Of a stretch of 29,772 nt of DNA, positions 1 to 7,092 are shown one piece after another. The DNA comes from a virus. Each line of letters starts with the position of its first letter. Position 1 is the first letter of the stretch. The position numbers were made by a program, and so were the translations under genes. Below the pieces are notes generated by a model. The model was not told where the DNA came from. It made no database searches and saw only the letters and a list, made by a program, of their open reading frames with translations. Location: positions 1-29,772 of the IMG/VR virus record IMGVR_UViG_3300043410_000409. The stretch is one strand, 5' to 3'.

Positions 1-408
1 CCCGACAACAAGTCGGGCCTGTGCAAGAACTGCGTCATGACCGACCCGCTGATGAAGGCCAAGCGCTCCGCAGCTCTGCGCAAGCGCGTGGCTCAAGACC
101 CGGAGATACTATACTTCCACGTCGCACACATCCCGCCATCGCTGCGTGATGAGTACCGCCTCTTGCGGAGCGGCAAGCGCTTCAACGCTGCCGAGGTGAC
201 GGCCATGCTGCGCGAGGCGCACCCTGCGGCCTTCGCGGCGCATGAGCGCAAGATGGAGGCACGGCGCAGCAACGAGGCGCAGCGCTACATGGCCTACCGC
301 GTGCGTATGTTGCCGGTGCAGCTAGAGGCCGCGCGCCGTAAGGTGCAGGCACTGGAGAACGAGGCGCGCCGCCTCGACATGCACGACCTACTGGAGAGCC
401 GCCCATGA
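1..408 (+). CDS. Zinc-knuckle small protein, 5' end cut by window edge
   Basis: The frame is open from base 1 through the stop at 406-408, so at least 135 residues are visible and the true start lies upstream. The first visible residues read like the second half of a zinc ribbon (Cys-Lys-Asn-Cys after a Gly-Leu), with the first Cys pair expected outside the window. An ATG at 37 is in frame but would cut the knuckle and has no clear Shine-Dalgarno, so I do not use it as the start. The rest is a basic, Arg/Ala-rich helical protein with a likely coiled coil in the last 60 residues. The function is unknown. A nucleic-acid-binding role would fit the position at the head of the replication arm but is an inference. 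Its stop overlaps the next start (ATGA). Confidence 0.7.
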   Translation, partial: PDNKSGLCKNCVMTDPLMKAKRSAALRKRVAQDPEILYFHVAHIPPSLRDEYRLLRSGKRFNAAEVTAMLREAHPAAFAAHERKMEARRSNEAQRYMAYRVRMLPVQLEAARRKVQALENEARRLDMHDLLESRP

Positions 409-662
409 CTGAAGACGACGAATACGAGCACATGGAGCTGCACATTACCGCCGAGGATGAGGTGCGCTGCCTGCTGCACAGAGCCTTCGACGACGAGAAC
501 CGGCTGTGCCGCACGGACGTGCTGATCGCCGTGCTGACGGACGAGCTGCGCAATCTGGACGACGTGGAGGATGTGGCGGACGTTATCGACGCGATCGGCG
601 CCATGATGATCGAACGTGCGATGTCCGACATGCGTATGTTCGACACCGTTGGGTCAGCGTAA
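405..662 (+). CDS. Acidic small protein of unknown function (85 aa)
   Basis: The ATG overlaps the stop of the previous gene in an ATGA junction, which supports translational coupling. The product is strongly acidic (runs of Asp/Glu throughout) and helical, with no motif I recognise. Small acidic proteins are common in early phage regions, where some mimic DNA or bind host enzymes, but nothing here shows that directly. It is followed by the first clear promoter of the window, so it probably ends a transcription unit. Confidence 0.6.
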   Translation: MTEDDEYEHMELHITAEDEVRCLLHRAFDDENRLCRTDVLIAVLTDELRNLDDVEDVADVIDAIGAMMIERAMSDMRMFDTVGSA

Positions 663-671
663 ACCACCTGC

Positions 672-698
672 TTGACAGGCCATGTGCGGGTCTATAGA
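672..698 (+). promoter_or_regulatory. Sigma70-like promoter P1
   Basis: A perfect TTGACA lies at 672-677, and TATAGA at 693-698 could act as the -10 with a 15-base spacer, which is short. It sits in the 67-base gap between two small genes, and a conserved leader (705-724) follows. The matching arrangement at 3563-3614 supports it. A slightly different -10 register is possible. Confidence 0.5.
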
Positions 699-704
699 CG
701 GGCT

Positions 705-724
705 TCATCAGCAACGAAGGAGAC
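705..724 (+). promoter_or_regulatory. Conserved leader with Shine-Dalgarno, copy 1
   Basis: TCATCAGCAAC is followed by a purine and AAGGAGAC. The stretch is 19/20 identical to 3595-3614, and both sit between a TTGACN promoter and the first gene of a block. AAGGAG is a strong ribosome binding site for the ATG at 730. Conservation beyond the SD suggests an mRNA leader or protein-binding function. Confidence 0.65.
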
Positions 725-729
725 TACCC

Positions 730-897
730 ATGGCCACCAAAGCCGAAATCATCAAGGCAGCCAACGACCTCGCGGACGACATCATCGGTCGCGCGCATGA
801 CGTGCTGCGCCAGAAGCCTGAACTGACCCGCGAGCAAGCCATCATGATCGTCATTGAGCTGATGGCCCTCGACATCGACGAAAGGACTGTAGCATGA
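730..897 (+). CDS. Small helical protein of unknown function (55 aa)
   Basis: I place the start at the ATG at 730, nine bases after the strong AAGGAG at 717-722, instead of the upstream in-frame ATG at 682, which lies inside the promoter. The product begins MATKAEIIKAANDL and is a compact, mixed-charge helical protein with no recognised motif. The stop overlaps the next ATG (ATGA). Confidence 0.65.
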   Translation: MATKAEIIKAANDLADDIIGRAHDVLRQKPELTREQAIMIVIELMALDIDERTVA

Positions 898-1064
898 GCA
901 TCTTCAATCCGTGGGCCGAAGCTCGTCAGCTTCGCGCCGAACTTCACCTTGTACGCAATGCCCTTGTAATCGAGCGGTCCGTAGTTGTCAGTCTGCGCGA
1001 GAAGCTGGCCAACGCACACATGCGCGACCCCCAGACGGGCCGCATCCTTCCGAAAGGCAAATAA
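894..1064 (+). CDS. Small protein of unknown function (56 aa)
   Basis: The ATG at 894 overlaps the preceding stop by four bases, and the frame stays open to the TAA at 1062-1064. The 56-residue product starts MSIFNPWAEARQLRAEL, is predicted to be helical with a probable amphipathic coiled coil, and ends in a basic tail. The next gene begins one base after the stop. The tight packing supports it as a real gene, but I cannot name a function. Confidence 0.6.
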   Translation: MSIFNPWAEARQLRAELHLVRNALVIERSVVVSLREKLANAHMRDPQTGRILPKGK

Positions 1065-1065
1065 C

Positions 1066-1266
1066 ATGACCACTGAACTTGAAGTGCTGCGCGAGGCGCA
1101 GCGTGCATTCCGCCGCTACGACAAGGCCCGCGCCGATCTGCGCGCCGCCGAGGACGAGCTGCGCAAACTGTGCCGCGCCTACGACCTCGCGTCGGGCTGC
1201 CGTGGCCTCCGCCCGGAGAGCTTGCGCATCACTGTTGAGAACCGTCTGGGGAAGCGCGCAGCATGA
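1066..1266 (+). CDS. Small coiled-coil protein of unknown function (66 aa)
   Basis: The start is the ATG at 1066, immediately after the previous stop; the upstream in-frame ATG at 985 would overlap the neighbouring gene heavily. The product is basic, with a heptad-like helical region over most of its length (Glu/Arg/Ala-rich) and two Cys residues. The stop overlaps the next start (ATGA). The function is unknown. Confidence 0.6.
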   Translation: MTTELEVLREAQRAFRRYDKARADLRAAEDELRKLCRAYDLASGCRGLRPESLRITVENRLGKRAA

Positions 1267-1481
1267 CCGGCATTGAGACCGCTATTGAGAAGGCGGGCAG
1301 CCGCCGCGCCTTTGCGGACAGCCTGACCCCGCCCGTCACCGTGCAGGCGCTATGCCAGTGGGTGCGGCGGGGTTGGGTACCGCCCGCCCGTGCACTGGAA
1401 ATCGAGCAGCTCTATGGTGTGGACCGGGCCTATCTGGTAAAACCGGAACTGGTGGCCTTAGTCGGCGCACCAATTGATTAA
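1263..1481 (+). CDS. YdaS/Cro-like helix-turn-helix DNA-binding protein (72 aa)
   Basis: The layout matches the YdaS/Cro-like family: an N-terminal helix ending in a Gly-Ser-Arg turn, a helix-turn-helix with the recognition segment VTVQALCQWVRRGWVPP (about residues 25-41), and then an ALEIEQLYGV helix. Family members are phage repressors or Cro-type proteins of about 60-90 residues that bind operators as dimers. Here it sits directly upstream of the primase-helicase, so control of the early genes is a reasonable inference. I see no partner repressor gene of opposite orientation, so a lysogeny switch is not shown. A small excisionase-type role cannot be excluded. Confidence 0.75.
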   Translation: MTGIETAIEKAGSRRAFADSLTPPVTVQALCQWVRRGWVPPARALEIEQLYGVDRAYLVKPELVALVGAPID

Positions 1482-1483
1482 CC

Positions 1484-3544
1484 ATGGAAGAGACACCCGT
1501 GGGCAACGTACAGCCTATATCAGCACAACACCGCCGCCTCGAAGCACCAACCGTCCTGCGCGACTTGCAGGGCTGGCTGCTCTGGCGATACGAGCAGCAC
1601 GAGGGTGAACCGAAGCCCCGCAAGGTTCCCTACTACGCCGACGGCGGCAAACGCTACGGTGCCAACGGTAGCCCGAATGACCGGGCCAAGATGGTCAAGT
1701 TTGCAGCGGCACGTGACGCCGCCGCCAAGCGCAACATGGACGGCGTCGGGCTGGCGCTCATGCCCGAGTTCAACATAACGGCGACTGACTTCGACAACTG
1801 CGTCGATGCTGCCGGGAACGTGCCAGACGAGATCGCGCAGATCGCGGCCCGCACGTACACCGAGTACTCGCCATCCGGCGCAGGCGTGCGCGCCTTCAGC
1901 GTGGGCAGCTACGGCAACAACAAGGCACCCACGACGCCCGAGGCATACGGCTTTGAGACGTTCAGCAACGCAGGCTTCGTGACCTTCACGGGCAACGTGC
2001 TGCCGGTCTGCGAAATACTGGGCCAAGAGGACACGGTCGCGAACGATCCGGTCGTCAACGCCATCATCCAGAACCTGTGCGACACGCGCTTCGGCCAGCG
2101 CAAGGCCGCCGCTCAGATCGACGACGACTTCATGGCCGGGCACGAGCCGAAGCTCGGCCTGAGCGTGGAGACCATGCAGCGCATCCTGAGCCACCTTAGC
2201 TCGGACATGGGCCGCGAGGACTGGATCAGGGTCGGCATGGCCCTGCACCACGAGTGCGAGGGCGACGACACCGGCTTCGACCTGTGGGACGAGTGGAGCG
2301 CTGACGGCATTACGTATCCCGGCACTGAGGGGCTGCGCGGGCAGTGGGACAGCTTCGACCGGCGCGTCGGCGCAGGGCACAAGCAGACCACCATGGCGTC
2401 GGTCATCCACATGGCCAAGAAGAACGGCTACGTTCACAGCCGCCCCGATAACGCAACCAGCATAGAAAGCGTGATGGCCAAGGTCGAAGCCATCACGGCT
2501 GAGTTGCGGACGGACCGCGGCCGCTTCGGCACCATGCCGATCTACGAGCTGGCGATGCAGCCGCCCGGCGACTGGCTCATCAAGGGCGTGCTGCCTGACG
2601 CCGATCTGGTTGTGCTGTTCGGCGCGTCCGGCTCGGGCAAGACCTTCGTGGCGCTCGACATGGCGTTTGCTGTCGCTCAGGGGCTGCCGTGGCGCGGCAA
2701 CCGAGCCAAGAAAGGCAAGGTGGTCATTATCGCGGCGGAAGGCGCTGGCGGCCTTGGCAAGCGCGTCAAGGCGTATGCCCAGTACCACGGCATCGACCTC
2801 AGGGACGTGGACATCCACGTCATCCCCGCCGCGCCGAACTTCCTCCACGAGGACGACATTGCCGAGGTGTTGGCGTCAATTCAGGCGCTCGGCGATGTCG
2901 CCCTTGTGGTTGTAGACACACTGGCGCAGGTGACGCCGGGTGCCAACGAAAACGGCGCGGAGGACATGGGCCGCGCGCTGGCCAACCTGCGCCTGATCCG
3001 CGAGACGGCTGGCGCGACGGTCATGGCCGTGCACCACGCCGGTAAGGACGCATCGAAAGGGTCGCGCGGCTGGTCGGGCATCAAGGCCGCGGCCGACGCC
3101 CAGATCGAAGTGATCCGCCACGAGAGCGGCGAGCGTGAGGTACATCTGGAAAAGATGAAGGACGGCGAGGACGGCCTGCGCTACGGCTTCAAGCTGGAAG
3201 TGGTGGAGCTGGGCTTCGATGCCGACGGCGACCTAATCACGAGCTGCGTGGCCATTGAGGCCGATCTGCCGGTGGCCAAGGTCGAGGACAAGCCGAGCAA
3301 GGGCGTTGTGCGCTACGGGGCCAACGAGCGGCATGTGCTTGAGGTGATCGAGAGCGAGTACGCCGCCGTGGAGAGCGTCTCCGAGCGCCTGTTCGTGGCC
3401 CGCTGCGCCGAGCTGCTGCCCAAGCCTGACGCGGGCAAGCGCGACCAGCGGCACTTCACGATGAAGCGCGCCGTGCAGTCGCTGCTGAAGCGCAAAGACG
3501 GGCCGATCGCAGTCGAACATGGAAAAATCATCTTCTGCACGTAA
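1484..3544 (+). CDS. Primase-helicase: PrimPol-like + PriCT + RepA-type AAA ATPase
   Basis: This is a 686-residue replication protein. Residues about 25-180 look like an archaeo-eukaryotic primase (PrimPol) domain: a DFD acidic pair at 102-104 in the position of the catalytic DxD, and SPSGAGVR at 129-136 in the position of the SGxGxH motif, with Arg where His is usual. Residues about 225-315 resemble PriCT-2, with the conserved DWIRVGMAL and a following WDEWS. Residues about 365-560 form a RepA/DnaB-like hexameric helicase core, with Walker A GASGSGKT at 380-387, Walker B VVVD at 475-478 and the later AVHHAGKDASKGSRG segment. The last 80 residues look like a winged-helix tail. The protein would unwind and possibly prime the phage genome. 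The ATG at 1484 has no obvious SD, and a GTG at 1499 preceded by GAAGAGA is an alternative start. Confidence 0.85.
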   Translation: MEETPVGNVQPISAQHRRLEAPTVLRDLQGWLLWRYEQHEGEPKPRKVPYYADGGKRYGANGSPNDRAKMVKFAAARDAAAKRNMDGVGLALMPEFNITATDFDNCVDAAGNVPDEIAQIAARTYTEYSPSGAGVRAFSVGSYGNNKAPTTPEAYGFETFSNAGFVTFTGNVLPVCEILGQEDTVANDPVVNAIIQNLCDTRFGQRKAAAQIDDDFMAGHEPKLGLSVETMQRILSHLSSDMGREDWIRVGMALHHECEGDDTGFDLWDEWSADGITYPGTEGLRGQWDSFDRRVGAGHKQTTMASVIHMAKKNGYVHSRPDNATSIESVMAKVEAITAELRTDRGRFGTMPIYELAMQPPGDWLIKGVLPDADLVVLFGASGSGKTFVALDMAFAVAQGLPWRGNRAKKGKVVIIAAEGAGGLGKRVKAYAQYHGIDLRDVDIHVIPAAPNFLHEDDIAEVLASIQALGDVALVVVDTLAQVTPGANENGAEDMGRALANLRLIRETAGATVMAVHHAGKDASKGSRGWSGIKAAADAQIEVIRHESGEREVHLEKMKDGEDGLRYGFKLEVVELGFDADGDLITSCVAIEADLPVAKVEDKPSKGVVRYGANERHVLEVIESEYAAVESVSERLFVARCAELLPKPDAGKRDQRHFTMKRAVQSLLKRKDGPIAVEHGKIIFCT

Positions 3545-3562
3545 AAAACTGCAAATGAGGGG

Positions 3563-3590
3563 TTGACCGGTAAACTGGGTGCTTTATGTA
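3563..3590 (+). promoter_or_regulatory. Sigma70-like promoter P2
   Basis: TTGACC at 3563-3568 and TATGTA at 3585-3590 are separated by 16 bases, in the 76-base gap after the primase-helicase. It is followed by the same leader as promoter P1. It would start the second early block (3621 onward). Confidence 0.6.
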
Positions 3591-3594
3591 GGTG

Positions 3595-3614
3595 TCATCA
3601 GCAACAAAGGAGAC
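3595..3614 (+). promoter_or_regulatory. Conserved leader with Shine-Dalgarno, copy 2
   Basis: It differs from the copy at 705-724 at one position only (A in place of G after GCAAC). It contains AAAGGAG, the ribosome binding site for the ATG at 3621. The promoter-to-leader distance and gene-start context match copy 1. Confidence 0.65.
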
Positions 3615-3620
3615 ACCGAC

Positions 3621-3800
3621 ATGATCTGCAACGTACTTGCCGCCGAATACACCAACGGCACGAACCGTTACCCGCCCACCCTGTACATCAACCGCATCAT
3701 TGACGGGCACCGCTCGAACGTGATCGCGTTTAACGTGGCGGGCAAGCGCGAAGCGCGCCAGCTTGCCAAGCAGTACGGCGCCACGCCGTGGAACTTTTGA
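3621..3800 (+). CDS. Small protein of unknown function (59 aa)
   Basis: I choose the ATG at 3621 because of the strong upstream AAAGGAG; the in-frame ATG at 3579 lies in the promoter. The product starts MICNVLAAEYTNGTN and looks like a small beta-beta-alpha protein (a YINRIIDGHRSNVIAF segment followed by a KREARQLAKQYG helix). I do not recognise it. It is the first gene of the block driven by P2, so it is probably expressed early and strongly. Confidence 0.6.
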   Translation: MICNVLAAEYTNGTNRYPPTLYINRIIDGHRSNVIAFNVAGKREARQLAKQYGATPWNF

Positions 3801-3811
3801 GGAGCACTGAC

Positions 3812-4108
3812 ATGGACCGTACCTACTGGCGTTTTGAGCCTACCAGCCGCCTGATTAGCGAAGCCCGCACCAAGGGCTGCGAGTTGTGCTTCGTCCTGAG
3901 CGAGCGCCTCGAAGATGCTGAGTACGCCAACAGCGTTGACCTTGATGAAGCATTGGAGCGCGTCAAGGACTTGCAACTCGACTGCAACCAGCTTGACGAC
4001 AAGGTCTACGAGCTGCGCGTTGAGATCGACAAACTGAACCTGATGATCGGCCAGCGCGAAGATCGCATCGCCGAACTGGAAGCCGCATTAAAGAAGGGCA
4101 AGAACTAA
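3812..4108 (+). CDS. Coiled-coil small protein (98 aa)
   Basis: The start is the ATG at 3812, preceded by GAGGAGCAC; an upstream in-frame ATG at 3788 would overlap the previous gene. The N-terminal 40 residues are mixed, and residues about 45-95 form a strong acidic/basic heptad coiled coil ending in a Lys-rich tail. The function is unknown. The TAATG overlap with the next gene indicates coupling. Confidence 0.65.
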   Translation: MDRTYWRFEPTSRLISEARTKGCELCFVLSERLEDAEYANSVDLDEALERVKDLQLDCNQLDDKVYELRVEIDKLNLMIGQREDRIAELEAALKKGKN

Positions 4109-4563
4109 TGATTAAGATCGAAGTAACCGGCAACAGCATCGCCGAAGTCGCGGACAAGCTGCTTGCCATAGGCAGCAGCCTGCGCGCCACCCCCGCCGAG
4201 CGCAAGTTCGGCAAAGTCGTCGAACTGGGCATGGGCTACGGCGCGCAGTCAATCGATCCGGTCATGCCGGAGGTGGCCGAAGCGGCACCTGCGGACCCTA
4301 CGCCGAGCCAGCCTACGTCCGAAACCTCGACTTCTACGCCCGATACGTCGAGCGATACCGAGCAGAACTCGACGCCGCCAGCATCGGCCTCTGAGCCAGC
4401 CGTCAACGCTGATTTGCTGCGCGATCTGGTGCTGGCCGTGGTGGCCGCCAAGGGCCGCGATGCCATGGTCGCCGTGCTGGACACGTTCGGCGTGGCCAAG
4501 GCGTCCGACGTGCCCGCAGATCAATCTGCTGAACTGGTCGCCGCGCTGGAGGCGCTGCTCTAA
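4108..4563 (+). CDS. Two-domain phage protein with Pro/Ser/Thr linker (151 aa)
   Basis: It has a conserved-looking N-terminal segment (1-45, beginning [18 protein letters not shown]), a low-complexity Pro/Ser/Thr/Glu linker (about 50-98) and a helical C-terminal segment (about 100-151) of the type [18 protein letters not shown] followed by DTFGV. C-terminal segments of this type occur in phage proteins next to recombination and ssDNA-binding genes, which fits the DUF2800 and DUF2815 neighbours. A role as an accessory to that module is an inference. It starts and ends in TAATG overlaps. Confidence 0.6.
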   Translation: MIKIEVTGNSIAEVADKLLAIGSSLRATPAERKFGKVVELGMGYGAQSIDPVMPEVAEAAPADPTPSQPTSETSTSTPDTSSDTEQNSTPPASASEPAVNADLLRDLVLAVVAAKGRDAMVAVLDTFGVAKASDVPADQSAELVAALEALL

Positions 4564-5804
4564 TGGCTGCACACGCAAAGCTCAGCCCGTCTGGCGCGCA
4601 TCGCTGGATGCGCTGCCCCGGCAGCATCGTCCTTGAGGCGCAATACCCGGACGACAGCAGCTCGTTTGCTGCCGAGGGCACGCTGGCCCACGAGATCGCG
4701 TCGTGTGTTTTGACGGACCCTGAGTACGTCATCCCCATCGGCGAGCACATGACTGTGGACGGCTTCACCTTCCTCGTCACGCAGGACATGGCCGACTACG
4801 TCATGGACTATTGCAAGCTGGTCTGGGAATACGCCGAGGGCGGCAGTTTGATGGTCGAGCAGCGCGTTGACTTCAGCCGCGTGATCGACACCGCTGACAG
4901 CTACGGCACGTCCGACGCCGTGATCCTGAAAGGTGACGAGCTGATCGTCATGGACCTGAAGTACGGCATGGGCGTAAAGGTGGACGCCGAGGACAACGAG
5001 CAGCTTCAGCTCTACGCTCTGGGCGCGCTCGAAGCCGTCAGCCTGTACAGCGACGACGTGAAGTACGTGACCATGGTGATCCATCAGCCGCGTCTCAACC
5101 ACGTTGCCGAGTGGTGCATCCCCGTGGCCGCTCTGATCGAGTTCGGAGCCAAGGCTAAGGACGCTGCCGCTCGCGTGGTTGAGGCATCCAATCAACCCTA
5201 CATGGACAACCGGGAGGACAGCCTGAGCTTGCGGGGATACCTCAAGGTCGGCGAGAAGCAGTGCCGTTTCTGCAAGGCCAAGGCGACTTGCCCGGCCCTG
5301 CTGGCGGACGTGACCGAGATCGTCGGCGGCAGCGCTGTTGCCACCGCCGAGGACTTCGCTGAGTTTTTGCCGGAAACGGTCGATGGCGACACGGGTGACA
5401 ACTACCTGTCGATCGCCATGAGCAAGGTTGACCTCGTCGAGGCGTGGTGCAAGTCTATCCGGGCTGAGACGGAACGCCGCCTGCTGGCCGGTGACAAGGT
5501 CGATGGCTGGAAGCTCGTCGAAGGCCGCAAGGGCAACCGCGCGTGGGCCGACGAAGCCGCCGTTGAGGAGATGTTCAAGAAGTCCTTCCGCCTGCGCGAC
5601 GACGAGATGTACGTGCAGAAACTGATTAGTCCGACGGTGGCCGAGAAGCTGCTCAAGGACACCCCCAAGCGCTTGAAGCGGGCCATGGACCTGACGATGC
5701 GCTCTGAGGGTAAGCCATCTGTCGCTCCGGCGGCGGATAAGCGGCCAGCACTGGCCGTTTCAAACCTAGCGGATGAATTCCGCACGATACTGGAGACTGA
5801 ATAA
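4563..5804 (+). CDS. DUF2800 PD-(D/E)XK nuclease, RecB/Cas4-like
   Basis: This 413-residue protein has the features of the DUF2800 family in the PD-(D/E)XK superfamily: EGTLAHE with His43, GTSDAV with Asp118, DLKYG with Asp131 and Lys133, and [10 protein letters not shown] with Gln147 and Tyr151. Cys18 (in RWMRCPGS) together with Cys234, Cys237 and Cys243 ([10 protein letters not shown]) reproduces the one-plus-three cysteine spacing that binds a 4Fe-4S cluster in Cas4 and AddB nucleases. A DNA exonuclease in phage replication or recombination is the likely role. It is followed directly by DUF2815 and GapR, and DUF2800-DUF2815-polymerase is a familiar phage gene order. The C-terminal 100 residues are less conserved. 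Confidence 0.85.
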   Translation: MAAHAKLSPSGAHRWMRCPGSIVLEAQYPDDSSSFAAEGTLAHEIASCVLTDPEYVIPIGEHMTVDGFTFLVTQDMADYVMDYCKLVWEYAEGGSLMVEQRVDFSRVIDTADSYGTSDAVILKGDELIVMDLKYGMGVKVDAEDNEQLQLYALGALEAVSLYSDDVKYVTMVIHQPRLNHVAEWCIPVAALIEFGAKAKDAAARVVEASNQPYMDNREDSLSLRGYLKVGEKQCRFCKAKATCPALLADVTEIVGGSAVATAEDFAEFLPETVDGDTGDNYLSIAMSKVDLVEAWCKSIRAETERRLLAGDKVDGWKLVEGRKGNRAWADEAAVEEMFKKSFRLRDDEMYVQKLISPTVAEKLLKDTPKRLKRAMDLTMRSEGKPSVAPAADKRPALAVSNLADEFRTILETE

Positions 5805-6403
5805 TGACTACTGAAACTCGCCGCTCTGTCACCCTGATGCTCAAGAACAAGCGCATCGGTTTCGTTAACCTCGCCGAGCCGCGCTCGGTCAACGGTGGCA
5901 AGCCCAGCTACAGCGTCCGCGTTATCATTGATCCGAAGGACGCCGACGTGAAGGCGCTTGACGCCGCCATTACCGAAGTCGCCACGACCCAGTGGAAGGA
6001 CAAGGCCAAGACGCAGATCGACATGCTCACCGAAAAGAGCCGGATCGCCTTCACCAAGAAGGAATACCGCAGCGCCTCAACGGGTGAAGTGTTCAAGGGC
6101 TTCGAAAACACGTTCAGCCTCAACGCCAGCGCCCCTGCCGACAAGCAGCCCAAGTGCTTCGATGAGTTCGGCAACGAGCTGGACAGCGACGGCATTCGCC
6201 GCAAGCTCTACAGCGGCTGCTTCGCCCACGTTAAGGTCGAAGTGTACCCGCTGCTGCGCGACGACGGCAACCGCATCAACTGCGCCGTTCTGGGCGTGAT
6301 GTTTGCGGCTGAAGGCGAGAGCTTTGGCGGCGGCTCGGTCACGACCGCTGACGACTTCGCTGGCTTGACCAAGAATGCGCCAGAAGCGGAAGACCTGTTC
6401 TAA
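5804..6403 (+). CDS. DUF2815, presumed ssDNA-binding protein (199 aa)
   Basis: Length, position and sequence fit DUF2815: an N-terminal beta strand region (SVTLMLKNKRIGFVNLAEP), a PSYSVRVIIDP segment, a central loop with Gly and aromatic residues, and a YPLLRDDGNRINCAVLGVMF strand near the end. Members are phage replication proteins with an OB-like fold thought to coat single-stranded DNA. The C-terminus is acidic (PEAEDLF), as in many SSBs, where the tail recruits partners. It lies between the DUF2800 nuclease and GapR with TAATG overlaps at both ends. Confidence 0.8.
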   Translation: MTTETRRSVTLMLKNKRIGFVNLAEPRSVNGGKPSYSVRVIIDPKDADVKALDAAITEVATTQWKDKAKTQIDMLTEKSRIAFTKKEYRSASTGEVFKGFENTFSLNASAPADKQPKCFDEFGNELDSDGIRRKLYSGCFAHVKVEVYPLLRDDGNRINCAVLGVMFAAEGESFGGGSVTTADDFAGLTKNAPEAEDLF

Positions 6404-6660
6404 TGTCGGTCATGGGCCACAACGGGGACACTGACGATCGTCTCCGCCTTCTGATCGAGCGCATTGAGCGCTTGGAAGAGGAAAAGCAGGGCATCGCCGA
6501 CGACATCAAGGACGTGTACCTTGAGGCCAAGTCGGTGGGCTACGACGCCAAGATCATGCGCCAGATCGTCCGCCTGCGGAAGATGGCTCCTGACGACCGG
6601 CGCGAAATGGAGACAATTCTTGATCTCTACAAAAGGGCGCTTGGCCTAGACCTAGTCTAA
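6403..6660 (+). CDS. gapR: GapR family / DUF2312 DNA-binding protein
   Basis: The 85-residue product matches DUF2312/GapR along its length: RLRLLIERIERLEEEKQGIA followed by DDIKDVYLEAKSVGYDAKIMRQIVRLRK and a C-terminal helix. GapR in Caulobacter is a tetrameric clamp that binds overtwisted, AT-rich DNA ahead of forks and stimulates type II topoisomerases. A phage copy could manage supercoiling during its own replication or compete with host GapR. The family is concentrated in Alphaproteobacteria, which is my main host clue. It is the last gene before the terminator. A second in-frame ATG at 6412 is possible, but the TAATG overlap at 6403 favours this start. Confidence 0.9.
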   Translation: MSVMGHNGDTDDRLRLLIERIERLEEEKQGIADDIKDVYLEAKSVGYDAKIMRQIVRLRKMAPDDRREMETILDLYKRALGLDLV

Positions 6661-6671
6661 GGCTATATGCC

Positions 6672-6714
6672 GGGTGCGGGGGCGGATGGAAGCTGTCCCC
6701 CGCACCCTCCTTTC
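6672..6714 (+). terminator. Rho-independent terminator after gapR
   Basis: GGGTGCGGGGG (6672-6682) pairs perfectly with CCCCCGCACCC (6697-6707) over 11 bp with a 14-base loop, followed by a short T-containing tract (TCCTTTC). The U tract is weak but the stem is very strong. It lies 11 bases after the gapR stop and would end the P2 transcript. Confidence 0.8.
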
Positions 6715-6791
6715 AGGCGGGCCGTGTCGCACGTTGGGTGTCTCCCTCCGTTGCTGATAACTTTGCGGCACGGCCCACCTGAACGGAGGGT
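6704..6791. repeat. Long imperfect inverted repeat before the HTH gene
   Basis: Arms 6704-6732 and 6763-6791 match as reverse complements at 25 of 29 positions, around a 30-base loop. The loop (about 6740-6760) read on the minus strand resembles the leader copies at 705 and 3595 (TATCAGCAAC followed by GGAGGGAGAC). The right arm supplies the GGAGGG ribosome binding site of the next gene, so folding would sequester it. This could be an operator, an RNA switch or an inverted duplication of a leader. The left arm also overlaps the terminator's 3' stem. Confidence 0.65.
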
Positions 6792-6798
6792 TATCAGC

Positions 6799-7092
6799 AT
6801 GAAACGTACTATCCCAGAAATCCGCGAACTGATCTTCGAACTGACGGACGAGAGCAAGCGCCTCGCCCGGCGGCAGCTCTACATCGCGACCAAGATCGAG
6901 GCGCTGACGAACGAGACGCGTCGCCGCCAGTATGAGCGCGCGCCCGTCACCAGCAACCGCGTCACCGCAGCGGTGCGCCAGAGCGTCCGCGACATGGCAG
7001 CGCAGCACCCGGACCTGTCGCATCAGGCGCTGGCCGAAGCGCACGGCATCAATCCCGGACGCGTTAGCGAAATCTTGCACGGTAAGCGCTGA
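6799..7092 (+). CDS. Helix-turn-helix protein (97 aa)
   Basis: The start is the ATG at 6799, eight bases after GGAGGG (6785-6790); the in-frame ATG at 6667 lies within the terminator and is rejected. The N-terminal 45 residues form a basic amphipathic helix, and residues about 60-97 hold a HTH of the form DLSHQALAEAHGINPGRVSE followed by ILHGKR. It may be a transcriptional regulator, and the inverted repeat in its leader is a natural candidate for autoregulation. It overlaps the polymerase start (TGATG), so it may tune polymerase expression. Confidence 0.7.
   Translation: MKRTIPEIRELIFELTDESKRLARRQLYIATKIEALTNETRRRQYERAPVTSNRVTAAVRQSVRDMAAQHPDLSHQALAEAHGINPGRVSEILHGKR

Noticed and set aside
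1-17. Hairpin CCCGAC-AACAA-GTCGGG at the left edge
   Set aside because: Inside the coding frame of the first gene, only 6 bp, with no U tract; probably chance.
1263-1481. Lysogeny switch or attachment site near the YdaS/Cro-like gene
   Set aside because: No opposing repressor gene, integrase or att-like repeat is visible; a lone HTH gene does not show temperate lifestyle.
1520-2848. 442-residue minus-strand ORF
   Set aside because: Antisense shadow of the primase-helicase gene; no domains, no RBS, and composition (His/Val/Arg/Ala) typical of a mirror frame in GC-rich DNA.
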